From NCBI GenBank assembly GCA_001179505.1, contig CDMY01000061.1, positions 32,983 through 96,982 on the forward strand: DNA of 64,000 nucleotides. The letters are read 5' to 3'. Source of the stretch: Vitrella brassicaformis (Eukaryota > Sar > Vitrellaceae). The position numbers were made by a program, and so were the translations under genes. Below the pieces are notes generated by a model. That model was given only the letters and a program-made list of their open reading frames with translations. It was not told where the DNA came from and searched no databases. Positions 20,440 through 34,160 of the stretch are shown one piece after another. The first letter of the stretch is position 1. Every line of letters begins with the position of its first letter.

Positions 20440-23400
20440 CTAGGGGTGCAGTGCCACCTGCATCTCGTGTGTCTGCACCTCACACACGTCCAGTGGCCGG
20501 AAGGACGCACCACCCAGGGCATGCCGCCCAACCCACTCCTTGATCTCCTGTGGGCTGCCCGCAGCCACCAGACCCATGGCTGATGAGGCCTCGATGGTCA
20601 CTTGACCCTGGCTGCCTCGTCGCAAGCTCCTTTGCGGTGACGGCGAGTCGGACACCTGCACTCACTCATCCATGGGGGGGAGAGGGAGACAAGAGAGAGT
20701 CTGTGAGTGAATGTGTGAATGGCCGCGTCTCTTTGGCGGTGTCGTGCGTTGGTGCATGCCGATGGTTGAAAGTGGCTTGGGGTTCCCTCGGTCAGGTTGT
20801 CTGGCCTGGACAAGAGCACCCACATCTTGGCGCACACGTCATCGAACAGTTCACGGAGCGACGCGGGATCGCTGCAGCAGACCACGGCGAGACAAACAGG
20901 TATACGCAGTCGGTTTCACACACATCTGCACACACGTTGACTCATTGTCTGACCTCTGCTGCGGCTTTGGCAGCGATGCGAGCCGCTGCTTCCAAGCGCC
21001 GACAATCGTCTAAGCAGATAAGATACACACAGCCCGTTGCGCCACACCACGCTTCACATGCATGCCTTTCCTTGTTGTCAAGCACCTGTCTAACGTCAGG
21101 GTCGGCGAGCACACTCGGCAGCATCCTCAGCCCCGAAGGACCACCAACGGGCGCCACAAACCCACCCATGGGCAACAGAGGGCCCTGCGGCACAGCCGCC
21201 TGCTGCTGCTGCTGTCTGGCCTTCCTGGTTGCCGTGGGACTGACGGACGATGTGAGCCCCAGTGATGCCCGCGTGCTGTTTAGGTTGGGGGGCGGCGCGG
21301 CACCTGAGTGCTCTGCAACGCTGTGGCACCCTGCGTGACGTGACCGCGACACAGAGAGATGGATGCATGATCGATTACATGTGGCTTGGCTGTCGTGTAC
21401 AGAACATACATGCGAGATGGAATTGGTGCATAAGTGGCAGGACGACCCGTGGAATGACTCCGAAGGGCGGGAGTGTGATCGCCGCCAGGCTGGCCATCGC
21501 CTCTGCCCCAAGCCGGGCCTCGGGCACCGCATCCACCGTCAGCCTACACGATACGACCATCAACCAACACGACACCGTGGTGACCAGCAGCAACTGCGTC
21601 CCTCTTCCCTTGTCTGTCCTAACGTTGATTTCAGCAGGGGTGCGTGGGGGCTTCCCGTGGTTGCAGATGCCGTGACCTGCCCGCCCACGGCCCCCACAGG
21701 CAGCAAGACGCTCAAGCCCCTCCGCTGCGACCCCTGCAGACGGGGAATGCTCTGCGCGTCCAGCCCCACTGTGTGCTCGACTGTGCCGCCCTGCAGAGAA
21801 ATCTCGTGCTTTTGTTGTTGCAGCTGCTGGGGGCTGGAGGGCGCCTTGCCTGCCCCTGCACGAGACAGCGGAAGGCTTGACAGGGGCAGCTTCGCCCAAC
21901 CGCAGGCAATCTGGTGATAAATGAAGCTGGTGCATCATTGTGTGTGAATGCTAGTGTGGGCGAATGAGACTCGCCCACCTGAACGGGCAGCGGGGAGGAG
22001 CCGCCGTTGTGGTCTGCTGGCCTGTCAGGTGCTGGAGCTGCCGGGATGGCGGGCTTCAGGAGGTGCTTGACGACCCGCAGCGATGCTTCGAAGAGCAGCG
22101 AGCAGCAGTCGATGAGCCTCCTGTCCTCGCCGGTGGATGGCAGGTGGAGGATGGCCATGCTGTCGTCAGTGCGGCCTGATGCGCCACTGCTGCGGAATGA
22201 CCAAGTGTCGGGCGACTGCGGAGACACGCTCGCTCCGAACACGCAACTGCCACTCTGTCACAAACACACATCGCATACACATAACTAACATACATGCCCC
22301 CACGCATTGCATTGCATTGACAGGCGTGCCGTGCCGTGCCCCCCCACCTGGTATTGCCTGGTGTGCTCGTTGTACACGGTGATCCGCAGCTGTCTCCCGC
22401 AGACCTGCCACGTCCCATCGATGGGCTCCGCCACGGGCCGCCCTTCCACGTCTCGAAAGGGCGACGGTACGCCCCTCATGCTCTCCAGCACTAGCCCCAC
22501 AAACACCCCCACATCCCGCCTCTTGGACTTCTCCTTGGGCTTGCCACGACACAAGCCGCGTCTCTCCGCTTTAGGGACAATGCGGTTGGGAAAGAGGTGT
22601 GTGTGGATGAGGGGGTGGGCCGTGAGGAGACCGCTGCTGTCCGAGGCGGCCGTGGGTGGCAGCGCTGAGGGGCGGGGGACGGCGGGAAGGCGGCGGAAAT
22701 GAGGCGGCAGGCCGACCAGCGCCCCGACGTATGCGTCCAAACGGAGCCGGCGAGAGTGGCTGAATGAAGGGACGATCAGGATCCATCTATACATTCGTTC
22801 TGTCGTGTCTGTCTCTGTGGCGTGGCGCCAGAGCCCACCTAAATTTGAGGAGCGCGGCAGCGGTAGCCACATCTTGGACCGCCTCGGTGTCTCTGGCTTC
22901 CTCCTCTTGAATGAGGGACATGAACTCGTCTATGTCAACCGTCGCATTTCTGTCACGGTCGGCGGCGTTGAATATCGCCGATGTCTCCGCATCAGTGAGG
23001 GACACGTTGCACCGCTTCAGAGCGGTCGACAGCTCCTCGCGCGTCAGCCGACCGTTCTTGTCCAGATCCGCTGCGTCAAACGCCTCCCGAGCCTGTTACA
23101 CACACACACACACACACACACGAACGAGCATTCGATTGGCGCGCTTCTCTTTTCTCTTTAGCTGTGCTGTACCTGTTGGTAGAAGTCTTGGTCCTGTTTA
23201 AGTGCCTGCTGCACGTATGGGGTCATCAGTGCCCGAATCTCAGCGGCGTCGAGCCGTCCGTTGCCGTCCCGATCGGCCGCTGCGATGAGTCTCTCCACTT
23301 CCCATTGAGGCACCTCACAACCTGGACACGGCCCAAGCAAGCGTCTCGTGTGTGGATGAGTTAAGTCCGCCTTTCTGTGTCTCCCCCACCGAGGGATAGC

Positions 23401-26400
23401 AAGGCGAGGCGCAGCTCACTGCTGTCGATGGCGCCGTCATTGTTGGTATCAAAATGTCGAAAGACCACCCTGTGTATCTCTGCGTCCATCTGCTGCTCCA
23501 GCCGCAACTGGGCCGCCACACGCCGCAGGGTAAAGGCAAACTTCTCAGCTGGTACTTGATCACGACAGCCACCAGTTGTTCGACACAGGAAGGCCACGAT
23601 CTCCGAGCAATCACTGAGATGGATCTCCGCCTTGTGGTGAGACGACAGTCGATGCAGCCCATCGGCTCTGAGCATTCTCTGCGGGGACGATGGCTGGCTT
23701 ATGGCGTGCTGCTCGCAGGCCTCGAGCGTTCTTGCAAAAGACCAGCCATCAAAGTGCTGTGCCAGAGGCCGCAGAGCCCGCAGCGCATCCTCATAAGCGT
23801 CACGGAGGTACTGCTCGAACACAGCCAGGTCGATGTACCGATCGTATTCCGACCGGCCGTCTGCCGCACGACCGCCGATCTGCAGGAACGCCACTGCATC
23901 CTGCACCTTTCGCGTCGCCTCCTGGTCCACTCCCACCGAAATGCTGAAGTAAGACCTCAGAACTTCCTGAAGCTGGTCGGCTGCCATCATGCGGCTCGAG
24001 AGCGTCGCAGCTGCAGCTGCGTGTCTCTCCGGCGAGACTTCAGCCTGAACCTGCATTTGGAAGGGTGCGATGGCACCTTCCACCGACGGCACCCTCGTCT
24101 TGATTTGTCGACACAGCCAGATGACGGCGGCCTGCCCCCGGACCTGCCAGTCTGGCTGTTCGCCGAAGTGTGGTGATGGGAGTGTATGAGCGGCGTCGGC
24201 AGGTTGGCGGGGCGGCGGGACAACTTGGAAGGGCGGGGAAGGGGTCCGGGGAGGTGCAGGGGGGAGGGATGAGGGAGCAGGCACGAGGGCGTCAAGCAGA
24301 TGTGTGGAGATCCATCCAGAGCAGCTGGGATCCAGGTACCTGCAGCACGTGATGAGGGGGGGGGCGTGTTGAATGCTACCTTCTTGTCATTGCTCACTGC
24401 TGCATGGCACGGATCTCGAAGGCTTCGAAGTCGAATCCAAGCTCCATCCACAAAGACGCAATCTCACGCCTACAGAAGTGACGACAACGCCTCAGGTCAG
24501 ATAAGCAGCACACACGCAGATGGGGCCGCTGCGCTTACGTCATGAGTGCATCTCCTGAGGGTGTCGCCATGCCTCTCCGTGCAGCCGTTTGGCCCATCGC
24601 CTGGCTCAACGTCATCTGGTCCTGCTCCAACAAATCTCGCTGCGCACTGAGGAGCAGTTCTCGCACGCCCCGCACTGTTTGGCTGGACATGACGCCCAGC
24701 AACCCAAACCCATCGCGGATGTCTGGTTGACGGAGGTGGGTGCCGAGGGCCTTCAGGTGCTTTGATGCAGCCGAGGCAATGGCGTCAGGGCCTTCACGGT
24801 CCGGCAGGAAGGCCGCCACGTCCGGTGACCGTCCGATGATTGCCTGGACGTGAGATTGGATCGCGTCGACAGGCATGGGGGGCTGAAACGAGGCCGTGAG
24901 AAGGCCATGCAGCTGTTTCAGGGAATAAGGGAGAGACAGGTTGGTCAGGAGTGCGTGAAGAGCAGCATAGGTAAGGGGCAGATCCAGTGCGCCTTGGAAG
25001 CCTTGCCATGTGACCGATGGCTGACCGAGGTCGCGGGCGTAGTCGAAGAAGCTCTGCGTCTCTTCCTTGCTGAAGGTGGAAGACAGTGGGCTCGCCCGCA
25101 CGGCCTCCTCCAGAGTGCTTATATTCTTGAACAGCACTGCTGACGGCGAGCTCACGAGAGGCACCTGCAGCTGAAGTCGTCGCATTTTCATGGACGCCTC
25201 GAGTATCTGGAAAGGGAGCTCACAGCTCAGCGCGCGAACCGCAGCGTCGATACCGGCAGTGTCAGGGCGGCCGTGTCTCTGTGTCGCCGAGGATTGGTCG
25301 AGCAGGGCCATGGTGAACAGGCCGGAAGCCACTTGCATGAGCGACTTCGTGTCGCTTGCAGAATCGCTCATCATGTCCCTTGTTGGATCGCTCAACAATG
25401 ACTCGGTCATGCTCAACCAGCTGGTTCGAGTCAGCTCCCGAGATGGTCCCAAATGCACTCGAAGCCATTCACGCACCACTTCAGCACTGCTCTCCTCGCC
25501 GACCCGAGGGCTCATGCGGGAAGAGCTGAGCTGGGCGAGCTCAATCTCCCCTCTCAGCTTCGACACTGCAGTGTTGTTTGCAGCCAACAGACAGTCGCGA
25601 AGCGCCAAGGGAGACGCGGCACCAACCTTCGTCAGCAGATGGGCGACGATAGGGCCCTCGAGGATTGCCGGGGTCCGCGTGCGTAAGAAGTCCATGAGGT
25701 CGGCTTCATTCCACTGTGCTGTCGCTTTCTCCTTCTCTGCCTCTTCACATTCTTGACTGAACCGCCGAATAGCCGCCTCCTCTCTCTCCCCGTGGCGCCT
25801 TGCGTGAAGGATGAGTCTCATGCGCACAACCCACAGCACCGAAGAGCCAGCCAGAATACCCCCGAGAAGGATATCGGTGCCGACGTCTGGTAATGGGGCA
25901 GGAGGAACGGGTGTCGGGGGTATGGGTGGCTGGATCGCGGGAGGCGACGGCTCAGAAATAGGCGGTGGCTGCGGCTGTGGATGTGGCGGGACTTCCCTTT
26001 CTGGGGCGAGGTCGTGCAGTGCTTTTCGGAGCTCTCTGAGTGCGATAGTGTTGCTGCCGTCGCGATCGAGATACCCGAAGAGCTTCTGGCCACTGATCGA
26101 CGACACACGTATCTCCCTGCACAGCCTCAGAAACTCCTCTCTGTCCAGCGTCCGGCTGCCGTTCTCATCAAGATGATCAAATGCACTCTTGACGCTGCCA
26201 TAGCACTCGATGAGGCGCCCTCTGAACTCCTGCATGGCTTCTCTCCGTTCTGAGTCCTCGTCAGACTCAATGGCACTCAGTGATTGGACGTCGTCGGGGC
26301 TGCCGCTCATCGATGTGGATTGCTGCGGCGGCTGTGGTGCCGCCATCTCCTGCGGTGGCTGCACCCTTATCTGAGGGGCCGAGGGAGGGGGAGGGGCTAG

Positions 26401-29400
26401 TGCTTCCTGCCGCGGCTTGACAGCATCGGTGTCCAGTGGGGCTTGCTGTAAGAGGTCCATGACCTGCTCGAGAGTAATCACACCGTCCTGCTCTTCGTCA
26501 ACGAGGATGAAGATAAGTCGAGCCACGACACTGCGAAGGTCTGCCTCGCTGGCCCCTTCCACGTCAACCAGGGCTTCCATGTCCATGAACAGCGACGACG
26601 CGTCCACCCCAACGGTTAACATCGCAAACGCCTGTGCCAGGAGGTTGGAGCTCAGGAGGGTGGTGGGGGTGACCTCTGCCCTCATGACCGTTGACAGCGC
26701 GTCCTCCAGGGCCGACATCACTCGGCTTCCGTAGTGCTCGTCGAGACACAGCGCGAAACGAGTGACGAGCTTGCCGTAGTCGACTCTCATCGCGATGGCC
26801 CAGTCAGGGTGTGACTGCGCAAAAGGGAGCATCACACGCTGATTGAAGATGCGCAGGACGGCAGCAAAAGGCGTCGGAGCCGACAGAAGCCTTTCTCGTG
26901 ACGACGCCCTCTCCGGCCGTTTCTTCCTAAGGGCAGTCTGCAGCTCGTCGGCTGTGATGCAGTTGTCCCTCTTGCTGTCGATGAGAGAGAACAGGGTCAT
27001 GGCGTCACCAATGCTGATACCCATTAGCATCAAGCGATCGACCACGTCGCCCAAGCCAAGCTTTGTCCCAGTTGTCTTCGGGGGAGCGCCGCCGTATGTG
27101 GATGTTCGCACATGGGCACGCTCAGCGGCCTCGAATGCATCCCTTAGTGAGGCGTAGTGCTGCAGCACAAGGTCACGCAGCTTGTTGACCAGCGCTGCTC
27201 TCTCCTCCACTGAGGGCCTCCGTTCGAGGTCGAACGACGTCTCCGAGGAGAACGAGGACGCCCCTGCATCAACACAACACAGTAGACCAGAACAGGATTG
27301 TTGAATGATTGCTTACACTGGGCGCAGGCGATGAGATGTCGAGCTTGGTCTCTCGTCAGCTCTCCCTTGCCTTCAACATCCAGTGCTCTGAACACGGTAC
27401 TGAAACAGCTGTCCGTCGTCCGTGCGAACACGTTGCAGCGCCTCAGCCACCGATCAATTTCAGCCGAACTGACGGTAGCTGGCGATGTGTCGAGCGAATC
27501 AAAGGCCTTTTGGAGCGTGCCGAATCGGTCAAGCAGCCGACGCCGCAGACAGACAATCACAGCCGACTCTACAGACAGAAGCAACAAATCAACCAACCAA
27601 CATCGATGGCCTTCGCCCTATTTGGTCCATGTTGTTGTCGTGTTGTACCTTCACTCTTTGGATCAGGAAAGACAGCCTGCACTCTGCTGTGACTGTCCCC
27701 CTTCAGCTGCAAGTCTAGCAGGTCGTGTAACTCACCCCAGTCACCGATCGCCGCCCACCCAGCGTCAGCCGGGCGGTACACGTACGTATAGCGAGACGCT
27801 CTGCGGCCGCTATCGTCACCTCTTCGGCCGTTGGTTGGCACAGAGGCTGCCTTTGCTGATGCTATTTGGGTCTGGCGAGGCGCTGATCCGCCCGCGAGCG
27901 ACTCGAACAGGTCATCTGCAGGGCTGGTCCCATGCGTGTCTATATGAAGCATTTCAACCCGCACGCCCCACAGCTGCAGAGCGCGGGAGATGGTGGCTGG
28001 CGACACGGGAGAGCGGGGCTGTACGTCCGTTCCAGCATACAACATTCGAAATGCCTCATCAAGGGAGAAGAAACGCACCAGAATGGCCTCTCTCAAAGCT
28101 TCCAACGCAGTGCCTGCGACGACGCCAGCAAGAAAGGCGCACCCGTAGTGTCTCTAGTCTATGATTGTGTGTCGCCAGACCTTGCGGCAGGATTGCTGAC
28201 GTCCTGCGCATCGCTTGTACAAGCTGGTCGACTGTGACAAGTCCAGAGCGGGAGTCATCCAGGGCCGCCATCAGGTCGGCCACGTCCGCGTCTCCTCGCT
28301 TGAAGAGGGCAATGGAGAGTCGCTGGAGACCCTCAATGGGCATGGGATCATCAACACCGTAGCCAAAGTCTGGTGGGTGGATGTCGACAAGGGAATGTGT
28401 GCAATGCATAGACACGGCGATCAGCCTGCATTCCTGACCTTGAGCGGTGCGTTCAAGTACCGAGGAGGGCTCGCTCGTGGTCAACGTGCTTAGCGAATAC
28501 TTGAAGCGACGAAGGGAAGTGGCAGCGCTACCTGATCCGAGAGACGACGTCACACGACGTCAAGAGAATGTCGGCCTGAATCCGTTACCTTCTGAAATCC
28601 TATCGCCAGCCGCCTCCCTGTGGGCCCACAGGGCCCACCGCACCTCGTTCACACTGACACTGCCCTCACTGCCCCGCTGCGCAAGAGCACTCCGCAGCGG
28701 CTCAAAGCATCGCGGGACAGCCTGTCGTCTCCTCATCTCACTCAGCAGGCTTATGACCGCCCAGCACAATGCATCACGGTCCCATTCTGCCTCTGGCACC
28801 TGATCGAGACTTGGGAAGTAGAGGTGTGGGAGCAAGCCCGACCACTGAGTGCCGTCAATCGGCGCAGACTGCACGCATGTGACAAGATGCCGGCGAGTGG
28901 TTGATGAATGCACCATGTACCTTTCTGCATCACTTACTGGTTGGAGTCTCGTTTTTGTCTGCAGGTGCTGCATGGCAGCCTCAATGGTGGGATGCCGCTG
29001 CAGGATGCGACGACGCAACCCCCGCAGCCAAGACACTCCTGGCGTTGTCACACAGACAGACAGACAGACGATTGTGTCTCACGCGCAAGGGCGAGAGTGT
29101 GCGTGGGCCCACCTACCTTGTGAGTGTGTCATTATCCGTGTCTCGCGCACCGGCGGGGCTTCGGCAGCTGCCTGTGCTGCGGGAGGCTCGGCCTTCACGG
29201 CCCTGCTAATGCCCCGTCGTAACTCATCGAAAGTCACAACACCGTTCTGCTTGACATCAAGCTCTCTGAAGAGGCTCGATGCCGCTGCATCGTCGATGTC
29301 TCTGTCGAGGTCCAATCGCTGGAGAGATCGGCAGAACTCTAGCCGCGTCAGCCTGTGGGCAGACGAGCGCCATGACATACGCATGGCATCATCTCTGTCT

Positions 29401-30294
29401 GGTTCATTCCCTTTCCTCTTTGACTCACCGGTCATCAAAGTTCTCATCCATGCGAAGAAACGCCTTGTCGAGTGTGCCGAACCGACGCACAAGAACATCA
29501 CGCAGCTCGACCAGAGACAGAGGAGGGGCTGCAGATGGCGGCTGAGGAGCAGCGACAGGCGAGACGGCAGCTGAGACTGCCGGCGTCTCTCTCGGACGAA
29601 TGACCCCCTGCTGCTGTGCCATGGCTTGAGCCCTCTCAAACTGAGACGCCATGTCCTGCTCGCCCCTCCCCCTCGCCGGCACATCATATTGTGGCTCCCC
29701 ATCTCTGTCCCGGCCCTCGTCGTGACGATCCACCTCCCCAGCACGCCGACGTGCCCCCACGTCCTCATAGCTCTGGGTGGCCTCCTTACGGAAGGTCATG
29801 GGCGCCTCAGGCATTGGGTGGTAGGGTTCAGATGGCTGTGTTGCGAGGGGCGGCGGGTGAAGCGGCATCTGATAAAGTGGCTGTTGTTGCTGTGCTGGAT
29901 ATGGCTGTTCGTCTGCTGCTGTGAGTGAGTATGTGGCCTGCGGGGAGTAGGGGGGCGGGGCGGGACCCATGGCTGGGGCAGCGTACGCGGTTGGGGAAGG
30001 GAGAGGGGCAGATGGAGGAACGGGCGGGGGCTGCGAGGGAGGGGGATAAACCGAAGGCTGTATGAGAACAATGTAGAATGACGTTGATGTTGCATCGTGC
30101 TCACCACCGCTCACCTGCACATCGTGACGGCCTGGGTGGGCGGAGACCGGCCGTCCGTGTGTAGGGGGTGCGGGTCGACCATAAATCTCCCACATGTCCC
30201 CCTCGAGGTCCCCCTCGTCGGCTGAGTCGTCCCACACCTCCGCGATGTCCTCGGGGATGTCGTCCTCAAAATCGTTGTCATACTCACCGGACAT
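20440..30294 (-). CDS. Giant multi-EF-hand protein with a membrane segment and possible C2-like region
   Basis: One long gene of about 17 exons, starting MSGEYDNDFEDDIPEDIAEV at 30294; the main exon at 24538-27210 alone codes for about 890 residues. After a Pro/Gln-rich N-terminal region a module recurs: a helix of the form LRDVLVRRFGTLDKAFLRMD followed by one or two EF-hands. Copies begin near 29505, 28105, 27560, 27200 and 26250. Canonical calcium loops include DENGSRTLDREE, DRDGSNTIALRE, DTNNDGAIDSSE, DRDGNGRLDAAE, DLDKNGRLTREE and DRDRNATVDIDE; others are degenerate. A hydrophobic span ILLGGILAGSSVLWVV near 25850 is followed by Arg/His, as in a single membrane anchor. The 22870-21960 part (TWQVCGRQLRITVYNEHTRQ) resembles a C2 strand pattern, weakly. 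Splicing through 24300-24538 keeps one frame (MQQ|YLDPSC), so I treat it as one gene; the last 4 kb are less sure. Likely a calcium-responsive scaffold; place unknown. Confidence 0.7.
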
Positions 30295-30848
30295 GCCGAG
30301 CCGGGACTACCAGAAGTATAACAGAGAAACAAGCCAAGCAGATCAGGGAAAGTCGTAGACGCTCTTTGAGACAAACACACCCAGATCACTTGACAGTCTC
30401 AGAAGTTTGACGTCCAAGGCAGCTGTTTCAGCGTCTCGTCACGAACACACCTCGAAACACCCAAGGAACACCCTCTTTCTCCTGTGCGTAGAACACTTCA
30501 TCAATGTTCTTGTTGTGTAACACTGTTGTGTAACTGTTGCCGCCAAACAGGTTAGTACCTGGATTTGGTGCTTGTTACCTGGATTCGCTGCTTGTTTTGC
30601 GGCTGCGAGCGGGGATCCAGATCCAGTTCAGCTCACTGCGTGGCACACTTTTGCCAGTGCCACAGCGGGTGACGTGGGGGCCGCCTGAGGGCCCCCACCC
30701 AGTCTCCAAGTCCGAGTCGGAAACGCACACGGGAGGACAGAACAGTTCTCAGGGGCCCACGGAGAACCCAGTCTCTTACCCAACAGTCTGTCTGGACCGC
30801 CGGCCACTGCAGTAAACGAAGTCTTCTGTAAGCAAGAGTCTCGAGTCG
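30295..30848. promoter_or_regulatory. Divergent 5' region between the EF-hand giant and RIB72
   Basis: 554 bp between opposite start codons. The sequence is less repetitive than most spacers here. Short TTGTGTAAC repeats sit near 30510-30535, and TTACCTGGATT occurs twice near 30560-30590. It probably holds both promoters and leaders. No further gene is seen. Confidence 0.45.
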
Positions 30849-33800
30849 ATGCAGGCAGTTGAGCGTCCTCCCAGCATGGTGCCGACGCACCCTCCCCACC
30901 TGCCCTTCCTGCCCGGCACGTCCTTCAGCGACCCGCGCAAGACCCACCACCCCAAGACACAGACACTCGTCTACTGCACTGACAGCCGGGCCGACAACAT
31001 CAAGGCTGAGAACATCGCACTCGACGAGGAGGTTGGTTGGCCAAAAGCAGAGAGTCGGCATGGGGACCTCTGCAGTGTGTCATGCACTTATGTCATATGC
31101 AGGTGCTGCAGTCGATGAACAGCACGGCTGCGTGGCGGATTGACACATCTCGGCCCGTCATCACACACGACGAGCGCAGGGCTGCCAAGGACGCCCTCAG
31201 AAACACTTACAGGCACCGAAGTGGCACGGGAACGTGTCTCTATGTGCATCAGTGTCTCCTGTCTCTCTCTCTGTCTCTCCCTCCTCAGGCCGACCATCCA
31301 GCCCGCCTGGCTGAAGCATGACCGCCAAGTCCTGCGGTTCTTCTGCTTCTACCAGGAGCCTGTGGTTGAGCGCCCTGACGAGAACTTCCGTGTGCGCAAC
31401 TGTGTGCTCAACTACCACCTTGAAGACGGAACGGTCCAGATGAATGAGCCCAAGGTGGAGAACAGCGGCATTCCCCAGGGCCCCTTCCTCAAACGACACC
31501 GCGCACGCAAACCCGACGGCACGGGAGACCTTCTGCCCGGAGACATCAAGGTCAGGCGACCGCGAGAACCACAGAGATACATATGCCATGGGGGATTGTG
31601 TTGTGTGTGTGTATGTGTGTGTCAGCTTGGGATGAAGCTGGAGCTGTACGGCAAGGTGTTCCGCGTGGCGGATTGTGACGACTTCACCAAGTGGTTCTAC
31701 CAGCAGGCTGGCTTCGAGCTGGGCACGCCTGTCGAGACACGCACCGACAACTTCTTCGACAACTCGGTCATCAAGCGGTCCACCCTGGGCGCCAAGAAAC
31801 TCATTCCCAAGGAAGTCGCCGAGCAAAAGGAATACACCGGTATGTGTGTGGCCGCTTTCTCGAGGTTACGTGGGCCATGCGGCTCATTGGATTGCTGCGT
31901 CTTCAGAGGTGATGCTGGGCGGAGCCCGTAAGAACCTCCGCTTGCAGCAGTTCCTGGACAACGACCGGCGTGTGCTGCGGTTCTACTGCTACTGGGACGA
32001 CCTCGCCAGGTATGGCGCTCGCGTCTATTACGTCCTCCACTACTTTCTGTCAGGTGCGCCCGCCCGCCTCTCTCTTTGTCTGGCTCACATGTGGCTGATG
32101 TGTGTGTGCAGACGACACGGTGGAGATCCTGGAGCAGCACCCCCGCAACAGTGGGCGCGACCCCTTCCCCGTCTTTTTGCGGCGACAGAAGCTGACCAAG
32201 AACCCCGAGGTCAAGGCCTGCCCGGGGCTCATGGAGAATGCACCCAAACCATACAGGCCAGCCACCCAGCCTGCAATGAATGCAGGACTTCACTCACGAG
32301 ACAGACACATACGGCTTGCATACTTACAAGTGAGTGAATGCGTGTGTTTTAACAGGACTCACGACATGATGGTTGGGGGCGAGATCAGCGTGTACAACCG
32401 CCGGTTCCACCTGTACGACTGCGACGACTTCACGCGGCAGTTCTACAAGGACTACCTTAACATCACCCAACCCAGGGACGATATTCCAAAGGAAGTTGCG
32501 GTGCGTACGGCCATTGTTTGGGGTGGTGGGGTGGTGAGGGAGGTCTCTCGCTGTGTACATGCAGGACCTGCCCAAGCTGGATGACCCGCCCCACATCGGT
32601 CTGGGCTCTGACGAAGACTCACTCGCCACCTGCAAACACCTGGTGTGCAAATCAAACGGGGCGGCTGCCTGCGCTCCACTACTGTGTTGCCTTTTGATGC
32701 CCGCAGGTGCCCCGACCGCTGAAGGTGGACATGCAGAAACTGCTGACGATGAGTGATAAGATGCTCAGATTCGAAGTAAGTAGTGCCCTCGCATACCGGC
32801 ACGCGCCATCCGTCGTGTTTCATGTTTCCCCTCCCTTGTGTCGTGCGTGTCTCATATGTATGTTGCTTCTCTGCGCGCGTGCGTGTCAGGGTCGGGTGGT
32901 GAATGGCCAGAAGGAGGACGAGCGTCGTCGGTTCATCATCGGCATGCGGCTGTCGGACGAGGCCATGGGCGTCTGGGAACTTCGATGCAGAAACTCCGGA
33001 CACGTACACAAACATCAAACACGGCCACGCACACTTTCTAAGCTTTTGCTTGCTTGCATCTGTGTCATATATGACAGACGGAGGGCAAGTTTGCTGAGCT
33101 GGGGAGGAAGAAGGTCAGACTCACCAGACAGCCATCTATCTCATCTGTGTCTCACTCTCTCTGTGCTGTGGCTGCACTGTTTGTTGGTTCAGAATCCGAT
33201 GGCGCCAGCGGGTCCCCGTCCAAGCTTCTACAAACCCGAGGACCTCTTCGTGGGCGCCACCATATTCGTCTCAGCCACGCCTTTCTATCTCATACGAGCC
33301 GACGAGTATACACTCAAAGTGAGGAAGGAGTGTGTGACGGACGGCCCACAGATGTTTGTCATGTGTTTGTCTCACTACACTGTGTGTGTGTATGTGTATG
33401 CAGTACATGGAGACGCACCCGGCTCAGTTCCCACTCGCCGGCGTCGACAACGTCCTCGCCCGCCTCAAACCCGTCCTACAACAGCTGCAGGTCAGTCAGG
33501 TGCATTGCACTGTGGCTTTGCTGTGATTGGCTACGTCGTGTCGCTGTGCGTGTCTGTCTCTGCCTGCAGGCTGATGGCGTCCGCACTGTGACGCCCGAGG
33601 AACTTAAGAGCAAGGTGGTGGAGGCCCTAGGCGAAGACGGGGCGCTCATTGTACGAGACGCCACACACACACACACGTCCATCCGCCCGTGTATGTCTGA
33701 GTTGTCTGTGCAGGAGCACGAGTTGATAACGTTGATACGGCACCCGTCGGCCCTCCCGCCCGACAGCGCCCTCGAGGCACCCGATGCACCACTCAAGCTC

Positions 33801-33854
33801 AATATCGACGCACTGCTGCCGCCACAGACACAGACGGACGCCGCCAACCAGTGA
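30849..33854 (+). CDS. RIB72/EFHC-type axonemal protein with three DM10 domains
   Basis: Microtubule inner protein of the doublet A-tubule in flagella; relatives are Chlamydomonas RIB72 and human EFHC1/2. About 13 exons. The start MQAVERPPSMVPTHPPHLPF then LPGTSFSDPRKTHHPKTQ is the conserved N-terminal block. Three DM10 domains follow: domain 1 RQVLRFFCFYQEPVVERPDE and GMKLELYGKVFRVADCDDFT; domain 2 RRVLRFYCYWDDLARYGARV and EISVYNRRFHLYDCDDFTRQ; domain 3 KMLRFEGRVVNGQKEDERRR and DLFVGATIFVSATPFYLIRA. The C terminus (TVTPEELKSKVVEALGEDGA) fits a degenerate EF-hand. Exon 1 is 30849-31031, exon 2 begins at 31103. The donor ending exon 2 (31203-31235) is unclear and may be a GC donor. It marks the organism as flagellated. 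Confidence 0.9.
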
Positions 33855-34160
33855 TCGGCCAAAGGGCAGGCAGGCAGGCAGACAGACAGACGGACGGACC
33901 GTCATCGGCCGATTGATGTGTGGACGAATGTTTGGAAGCGCAACCATTCGGATGAATCAATGTGTGTGTGGCATGCAGAGGGAGGACGGGAACAGCAGCA
34001 CTTCACATAACGAACGATTGATACATACGTTGACCGACCGTCAGTCCTCACAAACAAACGTCACACACAGGGAACACACAGAGACACTCCACCACACCAC
34101 ACCACACCACACCACAGCTCCCTGACTTAGTCAACTAACGTGTCACTGCACTCACTGCAC
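33855..34160. other. Intergenic, convergent 3' ends
   Basis: About 300 bp with GGCA/GACA repeats near 33868-33900 and an (ACACC)n run near 34088-34115. No exon or RNA gene is seen. Confidence 0.5.
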
